Source of the DNA: Symbiodinium natans
Taxonomy: Eukaryota > Sar > Dinophyceae > Suessiales > Symbiodiniaceae
DNA length: 64,000 nucleotides
Reading direction: 5' to 3'
Assembly (NCBI GenBank): GCA_905221605.1
Contig: CAJNDS010000102.1
Location: 372,001-436,000, forward strand
Positions 27,451-37,726 of this stretch are shown here, one piece after another (position 1 is the stretch's first letter; every line of letters begins with the position of its first letter). Position numbers and translations under genes: made by a program. The notes under the pieces are model-generated. The model was not told the origin of the DNA. It saw only the letters and a program-made list of their open reading frames with translations, and did not search any database.

Positions 27451-30270
27451 CTGGAACTTATGGACCCTCTGGGTATATTGCAGAGATTCCGCCAGCCTGG
27501 TGACGACTCTGTTGCCGGTGTTCAGACAGGCTTTGAAAACACATACTCTGCCAGATGCTCTGCTACTGCTATCCTTCCGTGCTTTCTGCAAGAAGGGGCC
27601 AAAACCCTCAACCACTAAGGGGGGGTTTTGGGGAAGCACTGGGCCTCAACAAATGAAGCTGTGCTGCCATCTCGTGGCAAAGCTCCCCCTTCTCTTCATC
27701 CAGGTCTTGGGAGAATGACTCCTGCACGATTGTTGGGGCACCATTTAAACATGATCATGTTTGTTCCTTTAAGTATTCGTAAAAAAAAAGCACAAAATGA
27801 TTCAGATTCCTGGCGGCCGAGCTTGAAGTAGGCCTCCTCTGGCATGAGGCAGAAGGCCAAGGTGCCGACGGCCGCGTGGATCTCACATGGCCCTTCCCAC
27901 AAGGGGCCTTCTACCGCCGCCCCGGCACTCGAGGCGCGAATGTACTCCTGGAGTTCAAGGGCCACCGGGCGATTTCGATGCTCAGCCTTGCTGGCCTTTT
28001 CCAAGTTTTCAGGCTTCCTCGGTAGCCCAGTTGCCAGTAACCATCTGATAACAAGGGCACCCCTTTTTTTGCTGTTTACTTGGTGAGGGAACCTTGCACC
28101 CCAAAAAAGAAAGGGTACCACTGGGCTGCCAGGCTTCCATAAGAGCTGCAGTGCAGCTGCCTGCTCTGCTGTCCTGGGCTCCATCTCTGCCGGTGGCTCC
28201 ATCTGCTGCCAGGCTGCGGACGAGGCCGTGAAGCTTGTGAGAAACGGTGCCCAGGTGGGGTTTGTGAGGGAGGCCCCCTCGTTGCCATTCGACCAAAGCT
28301 CAGGGTACAAGCATAGCTGGGAATAGAGCAGAGAGGTTTGGAGCTGGAAGTCAAAAGCCTCCACGCTGGCAAGGCTCAGACAGCGAAGTGCCAGCTGCTC
28401 GTGCGCCTGCCAGCAGGGGCTATTGGGCATGGCCCGCACCAAACACGGCGGCAGCTGCCTCAAGGCCCGGTAGGCTGTGGCTATTTCCGTTGGGCTCAAC
28501 ACCGGGAAAAAGCCCTGCAAAGCTGGGAACAGGGCGCCCAGCGCACTGCCCCAAAACTCGGCAACAGCACCACCCCTCTCAAGGCGTGCGTCCTCGGCTG
28601 CCAGTCCCAGGGATTCGAGCAGGTCCAGCAACCACCACACACCTTGAGCGTGAGCCTGGACATGCAGGTCGTGTAGGTTTGCAAGGTGCCCTAGCCGCAT
28701 CTGGCACTCTGTTGCCATTTGCGACCGCAGCCGCGGTGAGGAAGCCAAGCCCAACAAGGCCGCAGACCTGTACTGAACTTGGGAACCCTAGCTAAATTTA
28801 CAATTCTAGCTGTTTCTTACAATACAAAATTAGAGTACCCAAAAATTTAAACAAAAAACAAAAAAGTTTTTCCAAGTATCCATAAGAGACTTCGAGACCT
28901 GGCCAAAGAGCTCGTCACTGAGAGGGCCGAGCTGCAAGTTCCGCGCCAGGGCCGCTTGAAGCTCAGGCGACTTCACATCCAGCCTCGGAGGGCCCCGAAA
29001 GCCCTCTTTGAAACCTGTAATAATTCCAATATAAGTATAGAATACTCTTAGAAACCCTTCGAAAAAAATAGTCCCATAATTATGGAATCCTCTTATATAA
29101 ACCCTTATAAAAGTAGAGACTACGTCCCAAGGGCCAGTAGCCTTGCGCAGGACACGGTGAGCTCGGCCAGCCTCTCCAAAGGCAGCTCGTGGGCACACTC
29201 AGGCAACCGAGCCTGGAGCATGGAAGTCACACCTGGCGGTTTAGGGTTAGGTTTAGGGTTTAGGGTTTAGGGTTTAGGGTTTAGGGTTTAGGGTTTAGGG
29301 TTTAGGGTTTAGGGTTTAGGGTTTAGGGTTTAGGGTTTAGGGTTTAGGGTTTAGGGTTTAGGGTTTAGGGTTTAGGGTTTAGGGTTCGGGGCTTACGAAA
29401 ATAAGGTGCACCTAAAAAATAGTCCCCAAATAGTAGGATTCCCTTATAATGAGGACCCCAATAACCCCCACCTGGAAAAACCAGGAAGAACTGTGCGTAG
29501 GCGAAGGCCACGAGGGCCAGGTCGAGGGCAGAAAGCCGGGGGCCAAAGGCCACCAGGACCTTTGCCGAAGCTGCGAGCAGTGGCTCATGGCAGAGGCCCA
29601 CTGCAGCGAAGGCCGAGACAAAGGAAGAAAGATCCGGCGGCGAAAACACGTGGAGCTGCTTCAGCGCGCCCTGCGCCATGCGCGGGAAGAGCCGGCGATC
29701 AGCCAGCCGGGCTCGGGCAAAGGCTGACGCCACCTTTGTCAGCTGTGGTGCCGAGGCGCCAGACACGCGCAGGCTGAAGGCTGCAGAGAGCCGTGCGAAG
29801 ACCGGGGCCACGGGCACCGAAACCTCTGCCAAGTTCTCGGCTAACTCAGCCATGTCGTTGTTGGAGATGTCCGCCAGACCAGCGGAGAGTCGTGCACCGA
29901 GTGCTTGCAAGGAAGCAGAGTCTGGGCGAGTCGCGCTGGGCACATGCATAAGTGCCCCTAAAACTCTTATGCAATCTTTCCCATCCATGTCATGCACCTT
30001 TGTCATTGCCACGCCCATGGCTTCTTCAAAGTCTTGGCTGTTCAAAGCCCCCGGCTGCGCCAGCAACCGGCCCAGCGTCTTCACCGGCAGGTTTGCCAAG
30101 GCATGGTTGCTCATCGCCTGCCCCAGCGCAACACCCACCTCAGCCGCAGTCGCAAAACGGGTGCTGGCAGCATGCCAGCCGATGCGTCTGCCGCCCAAGC
30201 TGCCGGAGACCCAGCTGTGGCTGCATAGCACATCGGGCAACAAACGCCGCGAAACCACACGCACCGACAT
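27445..30270 (-). CDS. Multi-exon alpha-helical repeat protein (RAP/OPR-like), with several introners
   Basis: The start chosen is ATG at 30270; the frame is open to 30375, but only from a GTG. The N-terminus (MSVRVVSRRLLPD) is Arg-rich and without acids, like an organelle presequence. The body has repeated ~35-residue helical units of the type DLSSFVSAFAAVG and LTKVASAFARARLAD, typical of RAP, FAST-kinase-like or OPR proteins that act on organelle RNA; that role is inferred. Exons on the minus strand: 30270-29472; 29232 to ~29124; 29014-28873; 28767-28138; 28017 to ~27830; probably ~27706-27625 and ~27600-27450. Introns: GT-AG 29471-29233 (family E element plus a telomere-type array); an AT-rich one at 29123-29015 whose donor does not keep frame by any canonical site I tried; GA-AG 28872-28768 (family G); GA-AG 28137-28018 (family D with perfect 8-bp target duplication). 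The 3' end is not found. Gene existence is firm; family and ends are less so. Confidence 0.65.
28010..28137. mobile_element. Family D element with 8-bp target duplication, acting as an intron
   Basis: The element (28018-28129) is flanked by perfect CAGGCTTC copies at 28010-28017 and 28130-28137. On the minus strand the 120-bp intron starts at GAAGCCTG and ends CCGAG; the next exon starts with the second GAAGCCTG, so splicing restores the pre-insertion sequence exactly. 120 is a multiple of three and the element has no stop in this frame. Confidence 0.9.
28784..28882. mobile_element. Family G AT-rich element in a GA-AG intron
   Basis: CTTGGGAACCCTAG at the left and TTTTTCCAAG at the right. 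It aligns with the KH-gene intron at 33.7 kb (ATTTA, GCTG, TTCTTA and AGTAC blocks in the same order). The intron is 28872-28768 on the minus strand. Confidence 0.7.
29239..29390 (+). repeat. (TTTAGGG)n array inside an intron
   Basis: About 20 nearly perfect units, 150 bp, among the longest here. On the gene (minus) strand it reads CCCTAAA and ends a few bases before the acceptor CCGCCAG|GTGTGAC. Confidence 0.97.
29394..29472. mobile_element. Family E element in the same intron as the array
   Basis: TTACGAAAATAAGGTGCACC, CCCCAAATAGTAGGATT and GAGGACCCCAATAA match the 19.0-kb copy. It forms the 5' part of intron 29471-29233. Confidence 0.75.
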
Positions 30271-30654
30271 CACCAGAGAGGGCGCAACAGCAATCGCAAA
30301 CCGAGTTGCCAAGCTCCGTGTGGGTGTGTGAGGGTCATGTGTTGTTGCTGTGTTTGCTCTTTTGTTTTTTTGCACGTGGGGCTAGCCGTTGCCGGGAGTG
30401 ATTAGGGCTCCAATCAATGTGCTCATATTGGCCTGTAAGCATAGCCCAGCCAGGCGCCATGCAAGGGCAGCGAACATTCGAAGCGATTTGGATCCCAGCT
30501 GTTGGGAGATTTCGCTTCCGTGCATTACACTCTCAGCTCCACGCTCTCACTCAGCTCGTTGGCCTTCTTGATGATGTGCTCTACCTCCTGGCCACAGATC
30601 TTGAACAAAGACACGGAAAGATTTCATGCAGCGCAATGCCGCCCTCTGAACTTG

Positions 30655-31090
30655 TTATAGGTATTCAAGAGCTACAATGCGTGGAAGAATGGTGCTGTCT
30701 CGGCACCTGCCAATGTCCTTCAGAGTGAATGTTGTTTCTATGCCCATGAGGACGTGGATGGCTCTCAATTCTTGTCGGAGCGTCAAGAAGGATGGCAAGT
30801 ACTTTTGGGCCAGTGTTTGCATATTATGGGATGGCACTTCCGTGGCTACTTGGGATGTTCCCCCTTGTACTAACAGTCCTTAATAGAGATTATAGTACCC
30901 CATTATAGTCCCTATTCATTGAGGACTGTTAGTTTAAGGGGCAACATCCCAATCTGCTGGAACGGAAAGCATGTGGGCTTCTGCAGTTGCAGGCGTCGTT
31001 GGTCTCTGATTCTAAGTGACGCCCCAGGGCCCTCGACTCACTTCCATATCTACCCGCCTCTCTGAAATTGCTTCCAACCCTTGCTTGACC
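30655..31090 (-). CDS. Unknown protein, last exons, split by a family B element
   Basis: The terminal exon (about 30849-30655) is open and ends at TAA; it encodes a helical segment with QTLAQKYLPSFLTLRQELRA and FTLKDIGRCRDS. An upstream candidate exon (about 31090-30955) encodes a charged stretch including GRHLESETNDACNC. A family B element (30850-30952) separates them and is probably intronic, but no single splice pair was fixed. I do not recognise the protein. Note that the acceptor side next to the element would be AG|C, less typical than the AG|G seen elsewhere. Confidence 0.4.
30850..30952. mobile_element. Family B inverted-repeat element
   Basis: TTGGGATGTTCCCCCTTGTA, ACTAACAGTCCTTAATAG, then GAGGACTGTTAGTTTAAG and ACATCCCAA. 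Confidence 0.92.
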
Positions 31091-31304
31091 GAGCCCCCCC
31101 CCCCGGGCCACAGATTACAATATATGAATCATCATTATCGTATCATCATTATCATATTGATACAATTTGTCTTTTTTTTTATTTCCATTTTATCTACATC
31201 CCCTGATTCAAAGACCCCGCAGGCTAAGAGGGTGCAAACAGGCCAGTCCACTAACTCGAGTAAAACCAAACTGCGCCATCCTTTCTCCCCGGTGTATGTA
31301 TTCA

Positions 31305-31341
31305 TATTATATATATATACATGTGCATGTATTCTTATATC

Positions 31342-31373
<32 letters not shown>

Positions 31374-31375
31374 CA
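31305..31375. repeat. TA microsatellite
   Basis: (TA)n with ACATGTGCATG interruptions. Confidence 0.9.
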
Positions 31376-31554
31376 TGTGCCTGTCATGATCAACCGTGCA
31401 ACTACGATTGCTGAGTTGTCGTTGCCATGTTCATTGTTGCGGGAGCTGCGTGGAACCTGAAACCTCCAAAGCCGCATACATCCTGCACGGACATGTCCCT
31501 CAGCCCATTAGCCGAAGCATACTGAGCCCCTTAGAAAGCCCAAAGCCCTAGTAG

Positions 31555-31618
31555 CCCTAAACCCTAAACCCTAAACCCTAAACCCTAAACCCTAAACCCT
31601 AAACCCTAAACCCTAAAC
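31555..31618 (+). repeat. (CCCTAAA)n array
   Basis: Nine perfect units, left partner of the TTTAGGG array at 31714. Confidence 0.97.
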
Positions 31619-31649
31619 GCATGCCATCCCTCCTGGGTCGTCCACTCAC

Positions 31650-31700
31650 CATCCTTTGGCTTCTCCTCCCTGGCAGGGCTATTCCGGCTCTCAAGCACCA
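31650..31700 (-). CDS. Probable short exon between inverted arrays
   Basis: The minus-strand frame reads SRNSPAREEKPKDG and ends at a full consensus donor (GATG|GTGAGT at 31650/31649). The acceptor is one of several AG sites between 31670 and 31700. CCCTAAA lies upstream and TTTAGGG downstream in the sense direction. Confidence 0.4.
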
Positions 31701-31713
31701 GTGCGATTTAGTT

Positions 31714-31814
31714 GGGTTTAGGGTTTAGGGTTTAGGGTTTAGGGTTTAGGGTTTAGGGTTTAGGGTTTAGGGTTTAGGGTTTAGGGTTTAGGGTTTAGGG
31801 TTTAGGGTTTAGGG
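31714..31814 (+). repeat. (TTTAGGG)n array
   Basis: About 14 perfect units, directly followed by a family C element. Confidence 0.97.
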
Positions 31815-31951
31815 TGCTTAAGAACCCCCCCCCCCAAAAAAAAAAAAAAAAAAAGATTCTTCCTTACCAAGGGCAATATATAGGGGATTATTATCTTTCA
31901 TTTTTTTTTTTTTTTTTTGGGGGGGGGGGGGGGGGCTGAAGCAAATAGTAG
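31815..31951. mobile_element. Family C element with expanded homopolymers
   Basis: CTTAAGAACC followed by long C and A runs; T and G runs at the other end before CTGAAGCAAATAGTAG. Interior ATTCTTCCTTACCAAGGGCAA. Confidence 0.9.
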
Positions 31952-33583
31952 TCCCATGCAAACGATGAAATGGCAACCAAGTTTGGTTGCCATTTATGGG
32001 GTTTAGGGTGATGCCTCAACAAATGTGGAATGACTTGTCTCTTCCATCGCAAAGTTCCGTGGCACCGAGACCAGCTCGAATTGGCACAAGTAAGCCACAG
32101 GCTCAGCAGAACGTCAATTCAACAAGCCGAACCCTTGGTGTAGCATACCATTGCCTCCGTCATGCATGGCGAAGGCATATCTCTGTGATTTGATTTGGAC
32201 TGGACATGCGGGGTGTGCCTGAAAAAATCAGAACGACTTCACTCCTTCACAAACCTTGACGACCTGATAGCTGTGTGATGCCACCTACACCGACCAAGCT
32301 GTCATGCACAAGCTGTTCTTGAAACAGCGAGATAATAGCAGTGAACTTGCTGTAAGTAGCTGTCGTGCATAAATATGCAGATAACATCGCAAGTCTGTAG
32401 ACACACGTTTACAATCATGCTGCCGTGGCGAATTGCCAGGGTGTACATGTAATTGCAAGGGGTTGAACCTACATGTGATATGCCTTTCTGATCTGCACAT
32501 CGGCTGATTGCCCGGCTGCCTATGGCAATCAAGCACGCTTTCAGATTCGCACGGTGCAGGGAGGCTGAAACTGAGGTCTGCCACAGGCCCGGCAGAATGT
32601 TACAGGCTGAAGCCATCTTGCAGCAACACCAATGCCTCCCAATATTCCGATGCATGGCAGAAGGCGTCTTTTTGCGAAATGGAGGATGAAGAAGGATCTG
32701 GGAATGCCCAACGACTGGGAACGGCCTATAGCCCATAAGAGACCTGACATTCATGCAAATAATTGTTTGCATCGTGGCACCTTAGAACAACCAGACTTTC
32801 GACGCCGTCTCCAACATGATAACATATGAAACGCCCTTCCCTGTGGGATCAGAAGCCGTTTACTGGCTTCTTCGAGCACTCCGCTCCATGTCCAAGCTAG
32901 ACGTTCCAGGCAGGCTCTGGATTCCATAACAATTTCATGATGATGGAAGCAGCTCATGCATCCTGGCTGTGCCATCATTTAGGTTTAAAACCTCTCAACG
33001 TAGGCAATGTCACAAAGATAGCTCTCACAAGGTAAGGCACACGAATGCTGTCTCTCTGAAGACCATCTAGCAGAAACAGATGGCACATGATCCAGACAGG
33101 GACATCGAATGGCGAATTAAGAAAGCAGCTTGAAAGCAACACAAAGCTCAGCTGCTCCGTTCTGGATGCTGGGTCAAGGCTGGCCCCACATCGCATCCTG
33201 AATTCCGGCCAAGTGTACCTCTGGACAGGAGATGCCTTGCACAAACGTCGAACCAATCGATACGTAAACGAATAAGGGCTCCTGGCCCACATCCCCTTCC
33301 AAGATCTTTGGCCTGACACGGCTTTGAGGGCACATGCTATGACGCGCAAACATACTGACACGTTGTAGAGTGTAGGAACCCAAGGAAGCATTCATGTCGT
33401 TGACTTGTAACGTTCAGTAAGTTCAAGTCACATGTTTGGCGAGTGCACTGCCCGCAGCGCAAGAAAAAATGTACGCCGTCGTTGCGCTGCCGGCACGCAG
33501 GAACAAACTGCAGGTGTACCATGGTCGGACATGTTGCATCAGCATCACCAAAGATGATGCACATGCCAACCAAATCTGCGGGC
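31952..33583. other. Array-free spacer, probably intergenic or 3' region of the KH gene
   Basis: About 1.6 kb without arrays or inverted-repeat elements, unusual for this window. Open frames on both strands are short and look random. I see no supported gene. Confidence 0.5.
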
Positions 33584-34653
33584 TCAGGGGAGAGTGTGGT
33601 ACAGCCGAGGTGCCGGGCTGATACCGCGCTTGCAGCAATAGCGATAGAAGTGGCACTGGAGCTCCTCCAGCCTATACTGATCTTGGACCCTAGGAAACAT
33701 TTATGATTTTGGCTGCTTCTTAATTCGGAAATATAGTACACAGAAAAGTTATAAAATATTTCTAAAAAATCCCTAAGCAGCAGAGCCGACAGCTGCTGGA
33801 ATCCCTCGTCCAAGTCCGCCCGGCTGTGGCACTGAAGCTCCAGTGTCACTGGGCTGTCCATGCCAAAATAGCCTGCCCGCTGGCTTCCATCGCCTCCGAT
33901 GACTCGGATCTTTCCTCGGCATGCTTCGGAGATCGGGCGGAGGTTGCAGCCCTTGCGTCCGATGAGGCGAGGGACCAGCTCGAAGTCGGCATGGTTGGTG
34001 ACATCGAAGCCCGTGAAGACGAAGCGGCACAGGAACTTCCCTCCCGCGCCGCCCGCGCCCCTCGCCCTGGCGCCTGGGCGACGGGGAGGGAGCTGGGAAG
34101 CTGCCATGGCTGCCATGGGTTCCATGGGCTGCCTGGGTGGCATGGGCCTCTCCAGCCCAGGTGGGGCGCCGAAGGGAGGCACTGGCATGGGAGCGGGGAA
34201 GGGAGAGAAGGGAGCTGCACCCACTTCTGGTCCCGGTGTGGTACTCAGGCAAGGGAACGACACAGAAGCCACCCAAGGTGGAGGCAGCCTGGAGCTGAGC
34301 TCGCGGGTTGCGTCCGTGCGAACTGGAAAGCTCTTGTGTCCGGCTTGCACGTGCACCGGTGTCGACCAAGATGGGGCGGGGATCTCCTTCGGGCATGGTG
34401 CAGTGATGGACACCTTCATGGGCAGCTCGTAACGCTCGTAATCCGAGATTGACGTGGCCGAGCTGCTGCACGTGGGTGTGAGCCCCTCGTGCGAGATCAC
34501 TTCCGTGGTTATGCTGGGTGTGGACTCCATGTCCTCCATTCTGATCATCTCATGAAACTTGTCTTTGGCAGCTCCCGGTCGGAGAGGCGATTCACTGACC
34601 AACTCATTCACAAACTCCTCCAGCTTCGCCTCGAGGCTAAAAGGAAGCGCCAT
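33584..34653 (-). CDS. KH-domain RNA-binding protein, two exons
   Basis: ATG at 34653 starts MALPFSLEAKLEEFVNEL. Residues to ~215 are Pro/Ser/Gly-rich and disordered, with a small RG-rich patch (RRPGARARGAGG) before the folded part. A KH domain follows at ~218-290: KFLCRFVFTGFDV, the GxxG loop GRKG within LIGRKGCNLRPI, then GKIRVIGGDGS. KH domains bind single-stranded RNA or DNA. Exon 1 ends at 33779 and exon 2 starts at 33671 after a 107-bp GC-AG intron made of a family G element. The frame then reads EELQCHFYRYCCKRG and stops at TGA 33586-33584, giving 320 residues. Without splicing, the frame continues as element-derived sequence of poor quality. The same kind of element forms an intron in the helical-repeat gene, which supports the call. 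Confidence 0.78.
33672..33778. mobile_element. Family G element forming the KH-gene intron
   Basis: On the minus strand the intron begins GCTTAGGG, and exon 2 begins GCTGGAGG, a likely diverged target duplication; it ends AGTATAG. The element core (CTTGGACCCTAGGAAACATT...) aligns with the copy at 28.8 kb. Confidence 0.8.
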
Positions 34654-35339
34654 GCCTGGCGCGAGTCGAGTCTCTGGGAAGCGGGGAGTTCACTTTCTGC
34701 AAGCGACTGCTTGAGCCAGGGGATTCGTGGTTTGGCCATGGAGTTTAATATGGATCGCGCTTGCTCACATCTCGCAACCATCGGCAAAGTCGAACCCACG
34801 AAGCCACAACCGCCAAACCGTCACCGAAAATGCCATGGAAAATCCCCAGCCCCCCGAGCACAGCAGGCACCGTGAGATTCGAGGCTCCCACTTGACCCCC
34901 GGCGTTGCCGACGGGGTTTTCATGTCCCCCCGTGCCTGACTTTGGAATAGCTTCGAGGGGGTTTTGGTCGAAAGAGGTCCAGGCTCTCATAATCAAGCAG
35001 TTTGGTGCTGCAAGGGTTCGCCGCTGGGTTTGCCTACTACGAATAATAACATTCATGCGAAGAATAAACAGCAATGCAGATTGCCTTTTTAGCATGAATG
35101 TTACTTAACAGACTTAACACAAAACAAGGGAGCCCAAAGCAGAAAGCAAACGACCAGAAAAATCCCCAGCCTCTTAGTGGCCCAAACGGCCCTACGGGAG
35201 ACGGGAGCCCTCATCCGACGTGGGGCAGGATGTGTGCTCAACAAAGGGGCTTCGTGGACATCAAGTACGCAAAGTATTTTCCCTTCTGGCCCCTAAATAG
35301 ACATACTAACCCCCCCCAAACCCTATTTCTTACTTCAAC

Positions 35340-35790
35340 CTACAGTCTGAAGTCGCCACTTCCCCTTTTGAAAGATCTGCCCAGGCGCTGCTCTCCGCGC
35401 CTCGGGCGCATCTGCGAGCCGGACGACTCCCCCGAGCCAGATTCCACGGCGGCAAGCTGTTGCTGAAGCATTGGGAGGCTTTCCGAAACCTACTACTTGC
35501 TCAAGAACCCCCCTAAAAATGAAGGATTGTATTCCTTAATATTGTTCTTAAGCAAGTCACGCTACTTGCTCGCGTGGCTTTCGACCAACCTCTGATGCAA
35601 CGCCAAGACGAGATTGGCCGGGCCAAGAGGCACGTCAGATTCGGAAAAACCGGTCGAATTTTGGGTGGGGGGAAAGGGGAAATGAAGGGGAAATGAAGGG
35701 GGCATTTCCTCTCTATCCATCCGCTTCAAGAGTGGGGTCCTACGAGAGGCAGCTGTAGGGAGTGCATACGGTGCCAAGCAGGTACAGAAT
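35340..35790 (-). CDS. Small unknown protein, last two exons
   Basis: The upstream exon (ending at 35574) encodes a segment with SDVPLGPANLVLALHQRLVE. The last exon (35489-35340) encodes a Gln/Ser/Arg-rich tail with SESLPMLQQQLAAVESGSG and stops at TAG. They are joined by an 84-bp GC-AG intron (35573-35490) made almost wholly of a family C element, with phase kept. The 5' part of the frame (to about 35790) is less convincing. Not recognised. Confidence 0.45.
35490..35568. mobile_element. Family C element, short
   Basis: CTTGCTCAAGAACCCCCC at the left and TTGTTCTTAAGCAAG at the right; interior GGATTGTATTCCTTAA. Confidence 0.85.
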
Positions 35791-36849
35791 AGTACGTCAC
35801 CCATGATCAGCCCCACCTACGCGACTCATACTTCCTTCCGCAACTTTTGAAGCGGCAACATGCCGGAAGGTTCGACTCCCAAACCCCAGCAAGGTCACCC
35901 TCATTCGTGGCCCTAAACCCTTTTTTCCTAAACCCTTTTTAACCCAGGACTGCTGAGGCTAAACCCTAAACCCTAAACCCTTTGTAAACCCCGGCTTAGG
36001 TATAGACAGGCTTCTGAACAGGGTGTGGGGTTGGGGGAAATACTCTTACTACTTATTCCGACCCCATGTTATTCTGGGATGGGATTTGTGTTCGGTCTGC
36101 TCTCGTGGCCTTGAAGTTTCAGGGATCCGGAATTCGGCCTAGGGTTCAGGGTTGAGGGTCCCAGGAGAAGCTGCCATTTTTCAGTCTTTGCCGCATGCTG
36201 ACCTGGGAATTCTGGCGGGGGCGCGGTGCTGAAGCCGCAGGCCCTGTTGCCCAAAGCCTAAACCCTAAACCCTAAACCCAAAAAAAACCGAAACCACCAG
36301 AAAAGAACACAGCATGCCCTGCTGAGGTAGCCTGCGAATCTAAAGTTGGAGGCCAAAACCTCCAACTTACTAGTTCTGTGGGGTAGCCTATCAACTCACG
36401 AATATATATATATATACACATATATGCCTATCTCTTAGAATGGGGCACTGTTCCCCAAAACCCTACCTAAGCACCAATAACCAACCCAAAGAAAGAGGCA
36501 AGTGAGCCACGTTAGCGGGGGCGACACTGTACATGCCCTCATTCGGGGGCCTGGCTGGGTGTCCACTTCCTGCGCGCTTAGAGCACCAAAACTCTGCAAC
36601 CCTAAACCCCTAAACCCTGAACCCCTAAACCCAAAACCCTAAGCCCCTAAACCCTGAACCCTAAACCCCCGAACCCTAAACCCCTAAACCCCTGAACCCT
36701 AAGCCCCTAAACCCTACCTTTTTTCGTCCTCAAGGAAGCTGGATGCCCGAAATAACAACCAAACTTCCCAGAGAACCGTTACAACGTCCTGAAGAGCCCT
36801 CATATACACCCTCTCCAAAAAAAGCACTCCGACATCAACTCAAATGCCC

Positions 36850-37370
36850 CCCACCACACCCTAATCCCTGCAACCCCCCCCCCCCCCATAAACCCCCAAA
36901 ACCCCATAAACACTAAAGCCCTAATAACCTGAAGACCTAATAGACCCCATAAACCCTCCTAAAAACCCTATAAACACACTAAAAACCCTACAAATCCTAA
37001 ACCCTACAAAAACCCAAAACCAGAAACACTAAAAATCTGCCCTAAAAAGCACTTAAAACCCCAAACAACCCTAAGAAACCTAGACAGCCTAAACCCCAAA
37101 CGCTAAAAACCAGAAACCCTATAAACCTAATGAACTCCATAAACCCTACAAGCCCTAAAGGCCCTAGACACCCTAAACACCGTGAAGGCCTGCAACCCCC
37201 AAAAGCCCAAAAAAAACCCTAGAAACCCTGAAAACCCAAAAGAACTCTAAACGCGCCATAAACCCGCAAAGAAAAAAAACCCGAATCCCATCATTATACC
37301 CTAGAACAGCCCAAGAAACCCTAGAAAGCCCTTCAAACCCTTAAAACCCCTAAACCCTAAACCCTTAATG
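36850..37370 (+). repeat. Degenerate telomere-type repeat field
   Basis: Over 500 bp built from CCCTAAA, CCCTATAAA, CCCCAAA and similar words with many substitutions; looks like an old, decaying array. Confidence 0.85.
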
Positions 37371-37379
37371 CCCCAAGAA

Positions 37380-37465
37380 AGGCGCGGTCTCCTGGGTCAA
37401 TGGAAAATGGTGGGTCCAGGGCTCGGCGTGGGCGCTGGCTGCACCCATGGCATCCTTGGGGTTCG
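37380..37465 (-). CDS. Possible exon between inverted arrays
   Basis: The minus-strand frame reads NPKDAMGAASAHAEPW and goes on open. CCCTAAA lies on one side (37340-37370), TTTAGGG on the other (37474). Boundaries unresolved. Confidence 0.3.
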
Positions 37466-37473
37466 TGGGGGGG

Positions 37474-37546
37474 GTTAGGGTTTAGGGTTTAGGGTTTAGG
37501 GTTTAGGGTTTAGGGTTTAGGGTTTAGGGTTTAGGGTTTAGGGCTT
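37474..37546 (+). repeat. (TTTAGGG)n array
   Basis: About 10 units. A second short run with TTAAGGG variants is at 37670-37725. Confidence 0.96.
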
Positions 37547-37726
37547 GGGGGGCGGGGGGGTGGGCTTGGGAGTTGATCTAACTCGGGGGAGATGTGGGGT
37601 GTGTAGAGTTGCTTCGTTGATCTGTCGGTCTCGACCCTTCTATCCTTGCAAGCCCCAATTCGTTTAGGGTTCAGGGTTTAGGGTTTAAGGGTTAAGGGTT
37701 AAGGGTTAAGGGTTTAGGGTTTACCT

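Larger units (their letters stand above)
35910..37473 (+). other. CCCTAAA-dominated region with a long degenerate stretch
   Basis: CCCTAAA at 35910-35990 and 36255-36285; CCCCTAAACCCTGAACC mixture at 36599-36717; then about 500 bp (36850-37370) of decayed CCCTAAA/CCCTATAAA units. 37380-37470 is a short island, listed separately. Confidence 0.75.

Noticed and set aside
29678-30331. Plus-strand frame of 217 residues
   Set aside because: It is the shadow of the helical-repeat gene on the minus strand, which has the better repeat structure and presequence.
33826-34452. Plus-strand frames of 177-208 residues
   Set aside because: Shadow of the KH gene, whose GxxG loop and splice-restored end are on the minus strand.
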